Below, piece after piece: positions 11,055 to 22,927 of a stretch of DNA of 64,000 nucleotides. The notes below the pieces were generated by a model. The model was not told the DNA's origin. It saw only the letters and a program-made list of their open reading frames with translations, and did no database searches. Each line of letters starts with the position of its first letter. Positions within the stretch are counted from its first letter, which is position 1. The position numbers were made by a program, and so were the translations under genes. The DNA is from Adiantum capillus-veneris (lineage: Eukaryota > Streptophyta > Polypodiopsida > Polypodiales > Pteridaceae): NCBI GenBank assembly GCA_014529385.2, contig CM043958.1, forward strand, positions 127,871,317-127,935,316. Direction: 5' to 3'.

Positions 11055-12633
11055 AACCTTAAGAGTAGAAGAGAAAACGATCTACTCTACTCTTAGGAGA
11101 CTGTTCTTAAAAGAATACATACGAGAGGGAGTACTTTGGGGTGTAGCCTCTCAGCTCCAGAAAGCCCAACGAGAAGAAGGTGAATCCGTGAGAGACTTCA
11201 TTAGTCGCCTAAAGAATTTGAATTCTCGATGCAATCCAAACGAGCGATTCAACAACAACCAATTGCTCGATAGATTCATTAGGGGACTACGACATGAAAG
11301 TATCTATAATGGCTTAGTCATTAGAGGTATCACTACTTGGGAAGCAGTCACCATGAATGCAATCCAATTGGAGGATAATTTAATGATTGCAGGAGAAAGA
11401 GTGTTTGCCGAGCCGAAGTCAAGTAGCTCGCAAGCATCAGGGCATGAGCCAATGAAGATAAAGCCAATCGTGAAAGAGCAAACGATATCTGAGATGACTT
11501 TGGCAGATCTCACAAAGGCCATCCAAGAAAGCCTTAGGGGTAATCGTGCTCCACAGAACACTCATATGTATCCAAGAAGGGAGCAACAATGGTGCTCAAT
11601 TTGCTTGGGCCCACATACTACGAGTGAATGCCCTACTTTCAGAGTAAAGTTTAACGCGACTTGTAACGCGTGTGGTAGGTATGGCCATCAAGCGAAGGAT
11701 TGCCTAATGCTTAAACGCATCATGGAAAATAGACCGCCTATAGCTTGGGCAAACTCACCTTGAGTTCCTGCATTGATGCCTACCCCACCCATGGAGCAAC
11801 AATTGCCATTACAACACATGGTCCCTAGAACCCAAAATGTGGTCCAAACCACACCGTTGCCACCTCCAGTGCTAGGACCGCAACCCCCTCATCCAAGAGT
11901 TACACCTATGAACCAAATAGGTTGCGAGTCATCTAGTACTTATGTAGATTGCGAAGAGGACATAGACTCTAGTATCACCTATGGAGTCGACATGCTTGAG
12001 GAGTGTCCCACTTACTATATGGAAGACCATTGGGGACAAATCAAACCGGTATATCAAGCTATTGCGCTAGCAGCAAGAGGCCAAAACATTAATAGTTTTG
12101 CCAGGAGACCACCTCTTCAGTGTTATGAATGTGGTGGACCACATCGAGTAGCTGAGTGCCCCATTAGAATACAAAAGAATGCCGCACTAATGCAAACTAG
12201 TCAAGGGAGTGCATTGGCAATGCCAATACTCACTTGTAATCATTGTGGCATAGATCATTTGACCACACAGTGTCCTAACAATCCAAACGCATCGAAAATC
12301 ACACCATTGAACATAATAGAGATTTTTGATGGGACACCACCAACTATAAACATAGCACTAGCGAATGCACTCACACGGTCGATGCTCCAAAAGCAAAATT
12401 ACATCCTCGAAGACAGAGATGCTGCATCCATTGGCCGAGCGAGAAAGAAGAAAACACGAAGAAAGAAATCCCTTAATGCTTCTAGTTCAAAGACTAACAT
12501 AGGGACAGGAGAGGATCCCGTGTATATGAATGACCCTGAGGATGACTCAGATTCGATAGAGACCACGGAGACCAAAACTGTTACTACAAAGGAAAAAGCC
12601 AGTGAGGAGGATCACGAGAGGGAATCACGATGA
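11035..12633 (+). pseudogene. Tat-like gag, C-terminal part with four CCHC zinc knuckles
   Basis: After the frameshift near 11,035 one frame continues to 13,917. It starts with the end of the capsid domain (GESVRDFISRLKNLNSRCNP, LLDRFIRGLRHESI). It then has two knuckles at about 11,592-11,712 (CSICLGPHTTSEC; CNACGRYGHQAKDC) and two more at about 12,121-12,273 (CYECGGPHRVAEC; CNHCGIDHLTTQC). Three of the four have CX2CX3HX4C spacing instead of the retroviral CX2CX4HX4C. A basic stretch ARKKKTRRKKS lies near 12,450. TGA stops at 11,761-11,763 and 12,631-12,633 break the frame. The role is RNA binding during packaging. Confidence 0.8.
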
Positions 12634-13917
12634 GCACCAAAAGAGTATTCAAAGTTAAACCACCCAGTTGCGAACCCCCAAGATAAGCCACAAGAGACAA
12701 AAAATGAGGATTGCAAGAGAAAGATTGGAACCTATCCAAACCCAACAGTGGAAATTGAATGAGTCCAACAACTGAGGGGTTTGGTGGAAGAAACTCAACG
12801 AACATTAGAACCTGAACCCAAACATATCCAGATGTCGGACACAGTGTTTCCCACACAAGTTCAACCTCACAAGAACTACAGGCCGTTAGCTATACCCGGT
12901 ATCATTCGGGAAGAGAGTGAGGGTAGGACATCTGAAAGTGGACACACACCTTTCCTACTAGAGAGAATGTTTGGTGAGGGAATACCCGACCCCCTAGAGG
13001 AAGTGGAGATTCCATCTTCACCATTCTCTTGTCAGGGTCCTACGTCCCACAAGATTCCATTAAATGTTGCCAAATTCATGGATTTCATGTCTTCAGAAGT
13101 TAGAGCCACCATCATGTCCAAACTATATAAAGACCTCGAGCTAGTCTCAGCTCTTCGAGCCTTCCTCAATGGAGAATTACAGGCCGGATTACCACAGTTT
13201 GCACATATGAACAAACCTGACTCGGTAATGAATGATGAGGAACATTTAGCACCACCATCTGACCTAGCGGGACATGAATCTGTAATTGAAGTACCCGTTA
13301 ACAAGTTGGGGAAATACTTTGAAGGTGATGAATCTAATGCTACTCTACCAATCACTACTAAAGGATTAGCTGTAAAGGGGGTCCTTGACGGTGGTGCGGG
13401 AGTCAGCATGGTGACAAAGAGTTGTTGGGAGTCTATGGGGCGACCTCACCTTGAAGCCACAAGCGTAGTGGTAAAAATGGCTAATGCATCTATTGTTACG
13501 CCTATTGGAATGCTAAAGGATCTCAGAATCAAGGTCTTGGGACACAAGGTAAGGCAGACTTTCATTGTTATGGATTTTTCCAAGCATCCTATGTCATTTG
13601 AGATGATCTTAGGGCGTCCATTCATGAGGGAAGCAAAAACGGTGCATGACTGGTCCAAAAACCACGTCTACTTACAGTTCCAAGACTCTGTCATTCGAGT
13701 TGATCTTTTAAGTGGTCAAACGCATCCTCTAGGAAATAAATTCATCATTGATAATCGATCAGACACAACAATTCACTCAGCTCCATTACAGTATTGTTAC
13801 ATGTGTAACGAAGACACGGATATTGGGGAGAACTCTCCTTATATGGATATCCTACCCGGAATGGCTGAGTCAGATTTGGGGCCATGTCTTCGCCTGTCGA
13901 ATCTCACTCCAATCTGA
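12634..13917 (+). pseudogene. Tat-like aspartic protease (first protease)
   Basis: The same frame as the preceding gag part, with one more TGA near 12,757. The long open part 12,781-13,917 (378 residues) holds a retropepsin: GVLDGGAGVSM with DGGA at 13,387-13,398, and MILGRPFMREAKTVHDW near 13,605-13,650. DGGA instead of DTGA is common in Tat/Athila proteases. The enzyme would process Gag-Pol. The frame closes at TGA 13,915-13,917, and the element breaks off about 17 bases later at the rearrangement junction. Confidence 0.85.
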
Positions 13918-13934
13918 GTAGGTGACTCTAGCTT

Positions 13935-13942
13935 CCTGCAGT
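13935..13942. other. Left rearrangement junction, 8-bp microhomology
   Basis: CCTGCAGT here is the reverse complement of ACTGCAGG at 58,455-58,462. Left of it lies Ty3 protease-end sequence; right of it lies the copia leader on the minus strand. The same two elements meet in the complementary arrangement at the other site. The precise breakpoint could lie some bases away. Confidence 0.55.
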
Positions 13943-14175
13943 GCTGCCCCGAGCCTCGATCTGAGCTCTGATACGAGTTGAAGGAGTACGAGCGGAAGTG
14001 CGACGCGAGAGAGAGTACGAGAAGAAGAGCACGACGATATGGTGAACTCGCTCTACTGTAATGTGTAGAGCATAGTGAGTTCTTATTAGGTTTTTACAAA
14101 AGAATATATGTACATACCTGGCGGCCCGCCCACTTACCTGGGCAACCACATTGGGCTTTATACCCCAACAATAAA
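13943..14175 (-). mobile_element. Copia 5' LTR with PBS, isolated
   Basis: On the minus strand the LTR runs from 14,170 to 13,979 (192 bp, TGTTGGGGTATA to CTCCTTCA). The PBS follows at about 13,978-13,965 and reads TCGTATCAGAGC, one base away from the tRNA-iMet type TGGTATCAGAGC. About 22 further leader bases follow, and no gag or pol. The LTR is the same length as the one at 63,341-63,532 and differs at 4 positions. The five bases outside the LTR (14,171-14,175, TTTAT in element orientation) equal those after the right-hand LTR (63,533-63,537). Confidence 0.93.
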
Positions 14176-15856
14176 CATATTGGTAATACACTAATATAGG
14201 AGTACTTTCCAGTATTCAAGACCATGATTTCAACAGCTACACAACTCTTTTGAGTGGTTCAAGAAGTTTGAAAACCATCCCAATGAAGCAACAAGGAAAT
14301 ATTGCGAGGGTCTCCCTGTTTACAAGTATATATACAACAATTTATATTCAAAGTACTTTAAACCTTTGTAATCTATGAGAAAAAATATAAAAAAAAGAGC
14401 ACACCTGACAAAGTCTCCTCTCTAAAGTTGTGACTTCTCTACATTCGGATCATATAAATACTTGCTAGTTTCTTCATTCCAAGCATCTTCTAGCATAGGG
14501 TGGTGCTTGCATTCTGGAAATTTTGTGTATACTTTCTTGCAAGAAGGTGTACCAAAAACTACTGGCAATTCATACCATGCTTGCGGGTTGAAGAAGTCTT
14601 GAACCTCTTGGAACTTGGCACCATCCAAGAAGTCCACAATACTTCTCCCACTTGTCATTGCATTGGAGTCAAGCCATTGGTTCTTGTTACGCCAGATGCT
14701 TAATAGTTCATGGAAAAAGATTCGGCTTTGAACATGTAGGCATATATGTGGTCCAATAGGAATGTAGTGAAATGAAAGCATCATTCTTCTAGGGGTGTCA
14801 CACACCTTGCATTTCTCTCAACATGCTGCACAATCGCTCTCAAGGTTTTCGAAAGAGCGACCATTTGAGCATGTACATTTTGGGATTTCCCCAACATAGT
14901 TGTCCTCATGACTTGGATATAAAATCTCCGGTGCATGACTTGCAATAAAAGTACTTGTATATATACAATATTGTTGGCTACATACCATGCCAAGTCCCTT
15001 GAGCATAGCCTGCATTTGGCCCAGCAATTAGGCACTTGAATGCCATTAAGATCACCATCCAATGTTGGGAATAGTTGCAACAATAACTTTGCCAAAATTC
15101 TTTTTAGGAAATTGTTGCTTACTCTGAAGCCTCTGAAGTCTCCAAACAAAAGACGCAACATTTTTTCTTGAACACCAATAGGTATTTTGTTCTCACCCCA
15201 TAAAGCTTGAAGCTCTAAGATTCTTTCAACTAGCTCAGAAACTATATTGAAGTGGCATTTTTTTCCATCATTCTCAAGGCCATTAGAGTCAACACAAACA
15301 TTCATGTCAATCTCACAATCCTCCATAGTGTGGTCATCCAAATTGTCACCACCATCCATGGTGATATCACTGGGTAGTTGCACCTGTTCTTCACAAACTT
15401 GGATGTTTTGTGTCATCTGTTCTAGGTTCCCTTGCGTAGTTGAAGGAAAAGGGTCGACTTGCATGGTGTTTTGCAATCCAAATCCACTCTTCAGTACATC
15501 AAATTTATTCATGATTGCTTGATGTCTATAAAATGTTGATAGATGAACATGTCTTCCAGCTTGACAGTACACTTTGCAAGTACAAAAAGAAGTTTTATTT
15601 GTCGCATTTTGGGTACCACCCATCAAGTGTAACTTTGCTTCTATGCCTCCTTGCATGGGAGTAGTATCTCCCTCATAGCTCTATATGTGTATGGATTAGG
15701 TTTACCAACCGATGGATAAAATTTTCCTAAAGAGTCCTGAACTTGATGGTTGTAAAATGTTCTCCTTGTTATGAAATCCCATCCCACACTTGAGTGCTTC
15801 CATTTATAATTGCATTGACACTTATGGGTCTCCATAATACCTATTGTTGTAGCCAT
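14176..15856 (-). pseudogene. Tnp2/CACTA-like transposase, first half
   Basis: Read on the minus strand from about 15,856. The opening part (METHKCQCNYKWKH, CTCKVYCQAGRHVHLSTFYRH) looks like the Cys/His-rich N-terminal region of Tnp2-like transposases. Further on come an IVSELVERILELQALWGE segment, CxxC pairs around 14,770-14,830 (KCKVCDTPRRMMLSFHYIPI), DFLDGAKFQEVQDF near 14,620, and LHWDGFQ near 14,280. At least two frameshifts are needed. The reading path runs up to the copia insertion at 14,175 and resumes at 63,538. It would cut and rejoin CACTA element ends in the nucleus. Confidence 0.7.
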
Positions 15857-16230
15857 CCTTGCCTAAAAGCATAGGGTTGGATAATTAGATCTATCAAACA
15901 TGAAATTCAAAGCACCCTTTCATTACTACTTACAAGCGACTCAAATTGGGATCGAATAGTTGAGAGACTATAGATTTGAAAGATTTTTCTTGATTGAAAA
16001 TGTTTAAATTGCTCAATATAACATGAAAAGACACTTTAAATCCAAGACACAAAGAGGGACTAACCCATTTCATCAAAAACAGATTCTATCTCCATGACAA
16101 AGGTCAGCACATCTATGCAATGAAAGATACACAAATATGAAAATGCACAAAATACTTCCCTGAAGTTTGTAGCTTTCCTTTCCTTCTAGCTTTCCTTGTC
16201 AACTCAAGTATGCTATATTTCCTTGTTATA
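15857..16230. other. Non-coding stretch, nothing recognised
   Basis: AT-rich sequence upstream (in transposase orientation) of the Tnp2-like region. It could be a leader or intron of that gene. I see no ORF or repeat. Confidence 0.4.
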
Positions 16231-16305
16231 CACAACAAGGCTCAATAGCTTAGATGGTAGAGTGTTGGCCTCTTACCCTCATGGGGTGAGTTCAACCCTT
16301 CTTCA
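16231..16305 (+). repeat. tRNA-like sequence (SINE head or tRNA relic)
   Basis: GGCTCAATAGCTTAGATGG contains an A-box-like core, and GAGTTCAACCC about 50 bases later resembles a B box. The spacing suits a tRNA, but the acceptor arm has no complement on the 3' side, so it is not a functional tRNA. A tRNA-derived SINE or a pseudogene is more likely. Confidence 0.35.
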
Positions 16306-16489
16306 TGTAAGGGTTTAGAGGGCCTTCCTATGCATGGAGCCAATGGCACGAATGGAGCCTCGATGCCGTAGAGTTTTTGGTTGAGTTTGCCTTGGTCGCC
16401 TGCCATGGTCGTGCACTTTGGAGGGCGTAGGTTGGGCAGCTATAGTTGCTGTCTGCTGCCTCTCTCCCCGTGGTGCGCATAGAACTCTG

Positions 16490-18274
16490 TGATGTCTTCT
16501 TTTTGTTGTGCTAGTCTCCACCCAACCATGCTATCTTATAGCCTCCCCCTAGCGTACACATTGTCCGGCCATGTCTGTGGCCTTGTCCGTAGGACCCGTG
16601 TCCTTACATTACCAAATCGGAATTCCCCTATGGAGTGCATAGATGCCCCACTACTGACTTGTATAGATCCATGATCCCCCAAGTCAACTCTTTGGATATC
16701 CCTGTCTCCTACAATATGTGCATCAATCTAGTTCTAGGCATTGTATCAAACGATTTGTGGAAGTCCACAAAGCAACAATAGATAAGTCTCCCACATAATC
16801 TCCCCTCCTCAATAATGGCTCTAAGTGTCAAAATATGATCAAGAGTGAAGAAACCTCTCATGAAACCTGCCTATCCTGCTGCCCGTACACCCTCTCTCTC
16901 TGCCCAACTACTCAACTGTTGATCAAGGATGGATGTGTACAATCGTGCCAATGTATGTCCAATTATGAAAGTGGTAGTTCACAGGCTCCATAGGGTCCCC
17001 TGACTTGAAGATAGGTACGATCATGGATGAAATCCAAGTATCAGGTAGGCCCTCGCACATGGCAATGTTGAACATCATTGCTAGAAGCTTTGCAATTGAT
17101 CTAAATCTCCTTGTGTATGAACACAGTGAGGCCCGATAGAAATTTTAGAGGGTACATTGGGAGTCTCGTCACCAGCCGCTTCAGGTGCCTCTCCCGTGGA
17201 AGCAAGAAGTGCCTCAATTATGGCATCATCATCCTCTGTATCGAAAAGAACCCCAACAAATTGAACTGCCTCTAGGAGCATTGTCAGAGGATGCAGAGAG
17301 ATGATGCATCATATTTTCAAGAAGAGATGGATGTGTACAATCGTGTCAATGTGTGTCCAATCATGATAGTGCGGTAGTTCCCAGGCTCCATAGAGTCTTC
17401 TGACTTGAAGATAGGTACGATCGTGGACAAACTCTAAGTATCGGGTAGGTCCTCGCACACGGCATGGTTGAACATCATTGCAAGAAGCTCTGCAAGAAAA
17501 TCCCATGCATGTATAAAATGCTCTTCTAACAGGCCATGGTGATCGTATACTCTCCTTGTCTTCATCTTGTCAATGTCTTTCTTTACCATCTCGGCGGTAA
17601 AGAAAGCACATGTGTGTGGGCATGTCTCTAGAGGATTTGGAAGAGGTGGCTGCCCCAAGATTGTGTAGAGAGATGATGCATACTAACCCCCTACCTCTGT
17701 AGAAGTGATGACCGGTGGGGGGAGTTCTCATGGAAGAGTCACCTTGCCTCGCCTAAATCCTGGCTCAAAAACAATTGACATAAATCTTGCTCTAGCCGAG
17801 CTAGAAATGCCCTCTTCTTTCATTGTACCAAATTTCGAGAAGCAATCTGTGAGTGCCTATGAGTAATGAATCCTAGAAGTACCTCCCTTTGAAGGCAACA
17901 GGCTCAGGTCTCTCTGCACTCCTCATCATAGCAGCTATTTTGGGGTGTGCTCTCAGAACATTGTCGCTGCCCAGGCTCAGTGTGTGGGTATGCGTCTATG
18001 TTTTTGCTAATATGTAAGTGAGCTCCCTGGCTAAAGGTTTCCTCATATCATCTGTGCATAAGCGTCTGTAGATACCATCTATGTAGACAAAATCAATCTT
18101 TGAAGTAAAATTATATCGGGTATGTGTAGGTGTCTGTGCCAGTCGAACTGTGCTGAATTGGAATGAGACGATAAAGGTGAGGAAATCGTGATCTACTGCT
18201 ATCCCAACAGGCATGGCCAGACTGTAAAGTCTTGAATAGAGGGTATGGAACTCGGCTTCCAAAACATAATCCAC
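16490..18274 (-). pseudogene. LINE reverse transcriptase remnants, partly duplicated
   Basis: Minus strand. IYCCFVDFHKSFDTMPRTRL at 16,740-16,800 is the first palm motif of a non-LTR RT. Upstream, IIGHTLARLY and AGFMRGFFTLDHI-type text lies at 16,830-16,980. The stretch at 16,927-17,085 recurs at about 17,325-17,490 with roughly 85% identity by eye, so parts of two copies lie in tandem with unrelated sequence between them. The second copy continues upstream through FTAEMVKKDIDKMKTRRVYD (about 17,600) to YNFTSKIDFVYID near 18,110, the region before the RT. Many stops and shifts are present. Confidence 0.65.
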
Positions 18275-18328
18275 TATGCTATCCCCATGTCTATGAGGAA
18301 AACAAGTGAACCCACTCGATGCTGGAAA

Positions 18329-18330
<2 letters not shown>

Positions 18331-18394
<64 letters not shown>

Positions 18395-18435
18395 AGTGAG
18401 TGAGTGAGTGAGAGAGAGAGAAAGAGAGAGAGAGA
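18331..18435 (+). repeat. (TG)n followed by GAGT/GA repeats
   Basis: A TG tract of about 62 bp changes into GAGT and then GA repeats. This is a simple-sequence repeat. Confidence 0.97.
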
Positions 18436-19538
18436 TGGAGGAACATTTAACTCATAGAAATTTCATAAGAACACACATTGTTCTATATAGAAAATCAAAT
18501 TTTTTATATCCATCGATCTACTTGTACTAAATTACTAGATAGAAAATTTGTAGCAACTATTTAAACTATGTAGGAAATGTTACAACCTATGACTTACTAT
18601 ATAGAAATCACTTACACTAAATTACTAGAGAGCAAATGTGTAGCAACTATTACTATGTAGGAAATGCTACACCCCATATCCATGCCTTATATAATATATA
18701 GTAATCACAAAGCAACTCCATTTTGCTAGATCCATCTAGCAAGAACATTAGATTACTATATAGCGTTCTTGTAGGAAGCATGATTTTACTAGTTCTACCT
18801 AGCAAATAAATAGCAAGGCCTCACTTTTTCTAGTTGCATCTGCTATATTTGCTATAGATTTGCTAGTTCAATCTAGCAAAATAATAAAATGGGACAATAT
18901 TTACTAGGTGGAAATTGGTCTAAAGCTCCATGTGGTTAGACTAGCATGGAAAATGATGCAGGTGATGCCATGGTCTGCTAAGCATCTTTCGCTTCTTCAC
19001 CATCTCCAATTTGGCTCTGTAGCGTCCGACACGAGCCTCAAAACTCTTTGCACCTTTCTCTTGCTCACGCCATTGTGGCCACCCATTAACTTCATGCACA
19101 GCCAGTAGGTAGGTGAATCTTTTCAGATGCGGCCAGTTAGGTGTTGCACGAAGCAAGCAGGGAGACGGGGATCAAGCAGACAGTGCAGGAGTGTGGGAGG
19201 AGGCGGACGGGGACAAAGTGGACGGTGTGGGAGTGTGGGAGGAGGAGGAGCAAACAACAAAAAAATTAATTAAAGCTTTAGTGCATAACGAGGCATTGAG
19301 GCTTACTTGGTGTAGGTGCTAGCGGAAGGGAGTAGGTTCGAATCTCACACAAAGCATTTTGGTTGACTCAATGTATGGCGAACTAAGGAGGGAGCCCAAC
19401 CGTCATTGAGTTGGAGGAATCCAGAGAATGAGTAAGTAGGCAACAAGTAGGTGTAGCCAAATTTGAACCCATTATGTGGCCAAATGGGAGAGTAGGAAGC
19501 CATTAGATCCGGGTCGCTCCAAGGGTTATTAGGGTTAA
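18436..19538. other. Non-coding, with an imperfect local duplication and a SINE-like B box
   Basis: An AATTACTAGA...GTAGCAACTATT...ATGTAGGAAATG block of about 85 bp occurs twice (about 18,525-18,585 and 18,611-18,670). CTAGCAAG/CTAGTT motifs recur to 18,890. GGTTCGAATCTC at about 19,331-19,342, preceded by AGGCTTACTTGG at about 19,300, resembles polymerase III B and A boxes of a tRNA-derived SINE. No gene is recognised. Confidence 0.35.
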
Positions 19539-20178
19539 CTAATTGAGGAATCTCCCAATAATAGCCGTTTCCTTACCTTCGCATAGCCCTGTTAATGCTC
19601 CACTATCTCCTACGTATTTTGTAGGATTACGCAATTTTCTTATTGAGGAGTGACACAGCATGATTCTTGGGGCTGAATCGCCAATCAATTTGGAGCTTTC
19701 TAGAAACTTTCTCATAACCACACTTTTTTGCCCAGGCAGTGTGACCATCTTCTTCACTCTCCCTGTTGTCCCTGTTACCCCCCAGCACGACTCAGCTCTT
19801 AGGTCCCATTTGGCGTACATATTGTCCAAGGACTTGCGCTCCTTCATATTTGGTAATCCATGCACTCTAGCAGACAATATTCCGGACATCAAGCTCCTCA
19901 AGCAGTTTTTGTGCTTTTTGAAGCACACCACATTTGGTATAATAAGAGCAGTTTTGCATGGGTGTAGTTGCACCCCTACCTGCAAACGTCAACAAGCTAG
20001 ACTTGCAAGACCCAACTCTGCCAATTTTGGCAGAGTGGGAAAACCCCATCTTCTACCCCCGTCTCCTGAATTGTTGAAGAGTTCACGCGCAAAAAGGATT
20101 CTAGCCATTAAGCACAACACACCAAAATTGCTTATGAGCCGTGGGGGTTCTACCCCAACTCGTGCAAACGCACCCTAA
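19539..20178 (-). pseudogene. Possible PPR-type protein relic
   Basis: The minus-strand frame 19,985-19,539 has MQVGVQLHPCKTALIIPNVV and, further on, SLDNMYAKWD. These resemble the start of a PPR repeat (MQxxGVQPD) and its DMYAKCG signature. The intervening sequence is degenerate and no array of 35-residue repeats can be reconstructed. The opposite-strand ORF at 19,660-20,178 is probably a shadow. Confidence 0.35.
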
Positions 20179-20579
20179 TGACCAAAACATTGCTTCACAT
20201 TAGTTAAAAATGCTTCAATACTTCCTTGCCTTTCCCCTTCCAAGCATATCCTACGATTAATGTTGACCAAGCTCAAGGATAATAAAAAGTTGTTTTCTTT
20301 AGGAAAGTAGAGATTGAATTACTAGAAAGGTAGAAGAATACAGAGACCCTTAGGTCGGGGGAGGGTACGCCCAAAATCTAATGGCGGAATAGTACTTAAG
20401 AATCTTTACCGTCGCCATTGTTGCCATCTTAGTGATTTTTGCAAATCTCCTATAGTGGTCTTAGGGTCCAAAGCTTCTTAAGTTTCCTTGCAAAGCAATT
20501 CAAATGCCTTCTTCAACTCAAAATGGAGAGTGTGAGGGTGTTGAGGGGGAGAGTTGTAGGCAACAATATTCCTATCGAT
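20179..20579. other. Non-coding stretch downstream of LINE
   Basis: Nothing recognised apart from its position beyond the C-terminal end of the LINE ORF2 remnant. It may include the 3' UTR of that LINE. Confidence 0.35.
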
Positions 20580-22927
20580 TCACATGAACCATAAGATGAT
20601 TCCCCACCAAATTTTCCAAAGAGGAACATCAAAGCCTTTGCAGTTTCCTAAAAGGAGGTCTTTTGCCTCAATAGGCACGAGTTTACATATTATTCCACAC
20701 AATTGAACTTTGTCCAGTATTGCCTTGTTATCCATGCAAGTGAAGAAGAGGTGGGGGTTGTTTTTCATATCCTGCAAACATCTCAAGAATCTTCTAACAC
20801 TAAATCCTATCTTGAGAGCTTTTCTACCGCACTAGACCCCCTAATGCATAATTATCCAGAGAAGGGTACTATGCTTGACTGGGGTACCCTAGATGCATTG
20901 AAATCTATAGGTCCATTGTTTGCAACTCCACTGTTGATTCCACTTTCTGTTAAGAACTTTCTTCAGTCCTTCCTCTATACCATCCTTTGGCATGAATTGT
21001 TGATAGATTTGTCTAGCAAGCCTCACATTTTCAGCTTTGTGGAGGCCTCCTCTAGGAAGGAGATGTAGTTTAGCAAGAGCCTCATGTAATATTTCCAGGC
21101 ACAAGGCTGCATCTCCCTAAGAAAGATGCTATTGAGCTTTGATGGAGAGCTCCTCTTTGATGTTGAATCCATTGAAACAGTGACCCTATGAGTGAATTTT
21201 AGCTTTGTAGCATTTGTGAATTTTCCTATTTAATGTTAATCTGCATTTCTCTACAAAAAATCCAAACTAGGGTGAATCCTAAAGAAAGCAAAAAGTGTTA
21301 GATTAAAATGAGCGAGCAGGCTTTCATTGCTCCCTTATGAATTGCCAAGCTCCCCAAAACCTACAAATTAAACTAGATCCATACGGGGAGAATCTGACAG
21401 GAGACAGAATGATGTATCTTATGATTAGATTGGTCCAAGCTTTGCAGTCCTTTAACTTGAATTTTTTCATATTCTTTTTAGGAGTAGAGCCCAATGTCCT
21501 ATGAATCAAGACTCCTAAGAATCCATTTCCCTGCCAGCTTGGTGGAGATCTTGTGTATAGATTAAGAAGTCACAGTCCTCCCTTAGATTTAGGAAGACAA
21601 TAGATGTCCCAATAAAATTTTGGGGTTTGAAAATGCTCAAGATCTCCTCCCCACAAAAAGGATCTGAACAGTGCAAAGGCCTTCTACATTTAATACTTTG
21701 CTGGCTGCCAACAAAACATAAAATAAATTAGTGAGGCATTATATCATGATTTAAAACAAAAGCCCTGTTGGACAAAGAAGGTTGATAGTTTTGCCATATG
21801 AACATCTTTTGCCTGATCTTATTGAGCAACCATTCCCATGTCTGCTTGAGGGTAACTTTGAACCCCATGGGTATCCCTAGCAGTTTGAAAATTTGACCAT
21901 CCTCAAATTGAGTACATCCTTAGTCTATGAAAATTGTTGGAAAGTTACCAGAAGAGTCTTTAAACCTTGTTTTGAAGTGATTAACCACAGATCCACTGGC
22001 ATTATAGAAAGTATTAAGGCATGACTAGAAAGTTTCCATTGTCTACAATTCATTATGCATTAAGGCAGTAGTATCATCTACAAACTGTTGTAAGCACAAC
22101 TTCTTACATGTCCCAAGAATGTCTATGCCTTTCATTTTTCCTGAAGACATTGCATCATTGACCATCCATCTCAGTGCATGAGCATATTGCATAGAGCAAT
22201 GGGGAAATCTTCTTTGATATACCTCAGTAGGGGAATATAATCAAATCAATTCACCACATTAACTTCAATTTTGGAAAAGGCATTTCCAAATAGAATCTCA
22301 GTGGATTTTATAAGCATCTTGCCAAATCCTATGTCATACATTGATCAAAAGATAAAGTCCCATTTAATTCTGTCATAAGCCTTGTCAAAATCAATTTTAA
22401 AAAACATGAAGCTCTGCTCAGTATCCTCTGCATGCTCAATGGCCTTCCACAAAGTAGTTATGGCATCTAGGATAAATCTACCCTCTATAAAATATTTTTG
22501 TTCAAGTAGAATAATAGAATGCACAATGGGGTTGAGTCTTCTTGCTTGGGATAAGGAAAATACTTTATATACATAATTCAATAATATGGTGTTTTTATAG
22601 TTTGACCATTTCATTCGACCCGTCTTCTAGATTTTCCACCATATTGAAATATCCTACAAGTATGCATGGCTTAGGCAAAATAGCAATCCCTGACCATAAA
22701 GTAGATATGTCAAAAATAGAGTTAGGAGAATAATTGAAGACCATTGTGAAATTGAAGGGACATTTGAAAGAAATAGCAACCCAATAGTTGATTGAAGATT
22801 TGTGAGCTGCAATAATAAGTGAATTAAATTGCTCCAAAATGTCTATGGTTGCACCTCCCTTGCCATTACCATGATCATGTGCTATACCATTTAAGTCCTG
22901 TTCCAACTCTAAGAAGGTTAATGACAA
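20580..22927 (-). pseudogene. L1-type LINE ORF2: endonuclease, RT and zinc-binding end
   Basis: Minus strand. The endonuclease part is at 22,927-22,595 (PCILVGYFNMVENLEDGSN), where the normal GDFN has become GYFN and a catalytic Asp is lost. The RT follows almost directly (NPIVHSIILLEQKYFIEGRF, FFKIDFDKAYDRIKWDF at 22,350-22,560), so the middle of the protein is deleted. The second palm motif QQFVDDTTALM is at about 22,060-22,085. The far end near 20,600-20,780 has HLFFTC, as in the RT zinc-binding domain. Many stops are present. It would perform target-primed reverse transcription. Confidence 0.8.

Larger units (their letters stand above)
7613..13934 (+). mobile_element. Tat-like Ty3 element, left half (5' LTR to protease)
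   Basis: The piece consists of a 5' LTR, a tRNA-Asp-type PBS, a leader, gag and protease, and stops abruptly after the protease. RT, RNase H, integrase, PPT and 3' LTR are absent here. They occur at 50,779-58,454 in opposite orientation, where gag, PBS and 5' LTR are absent. The two LTRs are about 97.5% identical outside their microsatellites, which supports one split element of about 14 kb. The 5-bp flanks (CATGG before the 5' LTR, TGGCA after the 3' LTR) do not match, so an ordinary target duplication is not seen. Confidence 0.85.

Noticed and set aside
16231-16305. A functional tRNA gene
   Set aside because: The 5' acceptor bases have no partner on the 3' side, and the anticodon arm is poor.
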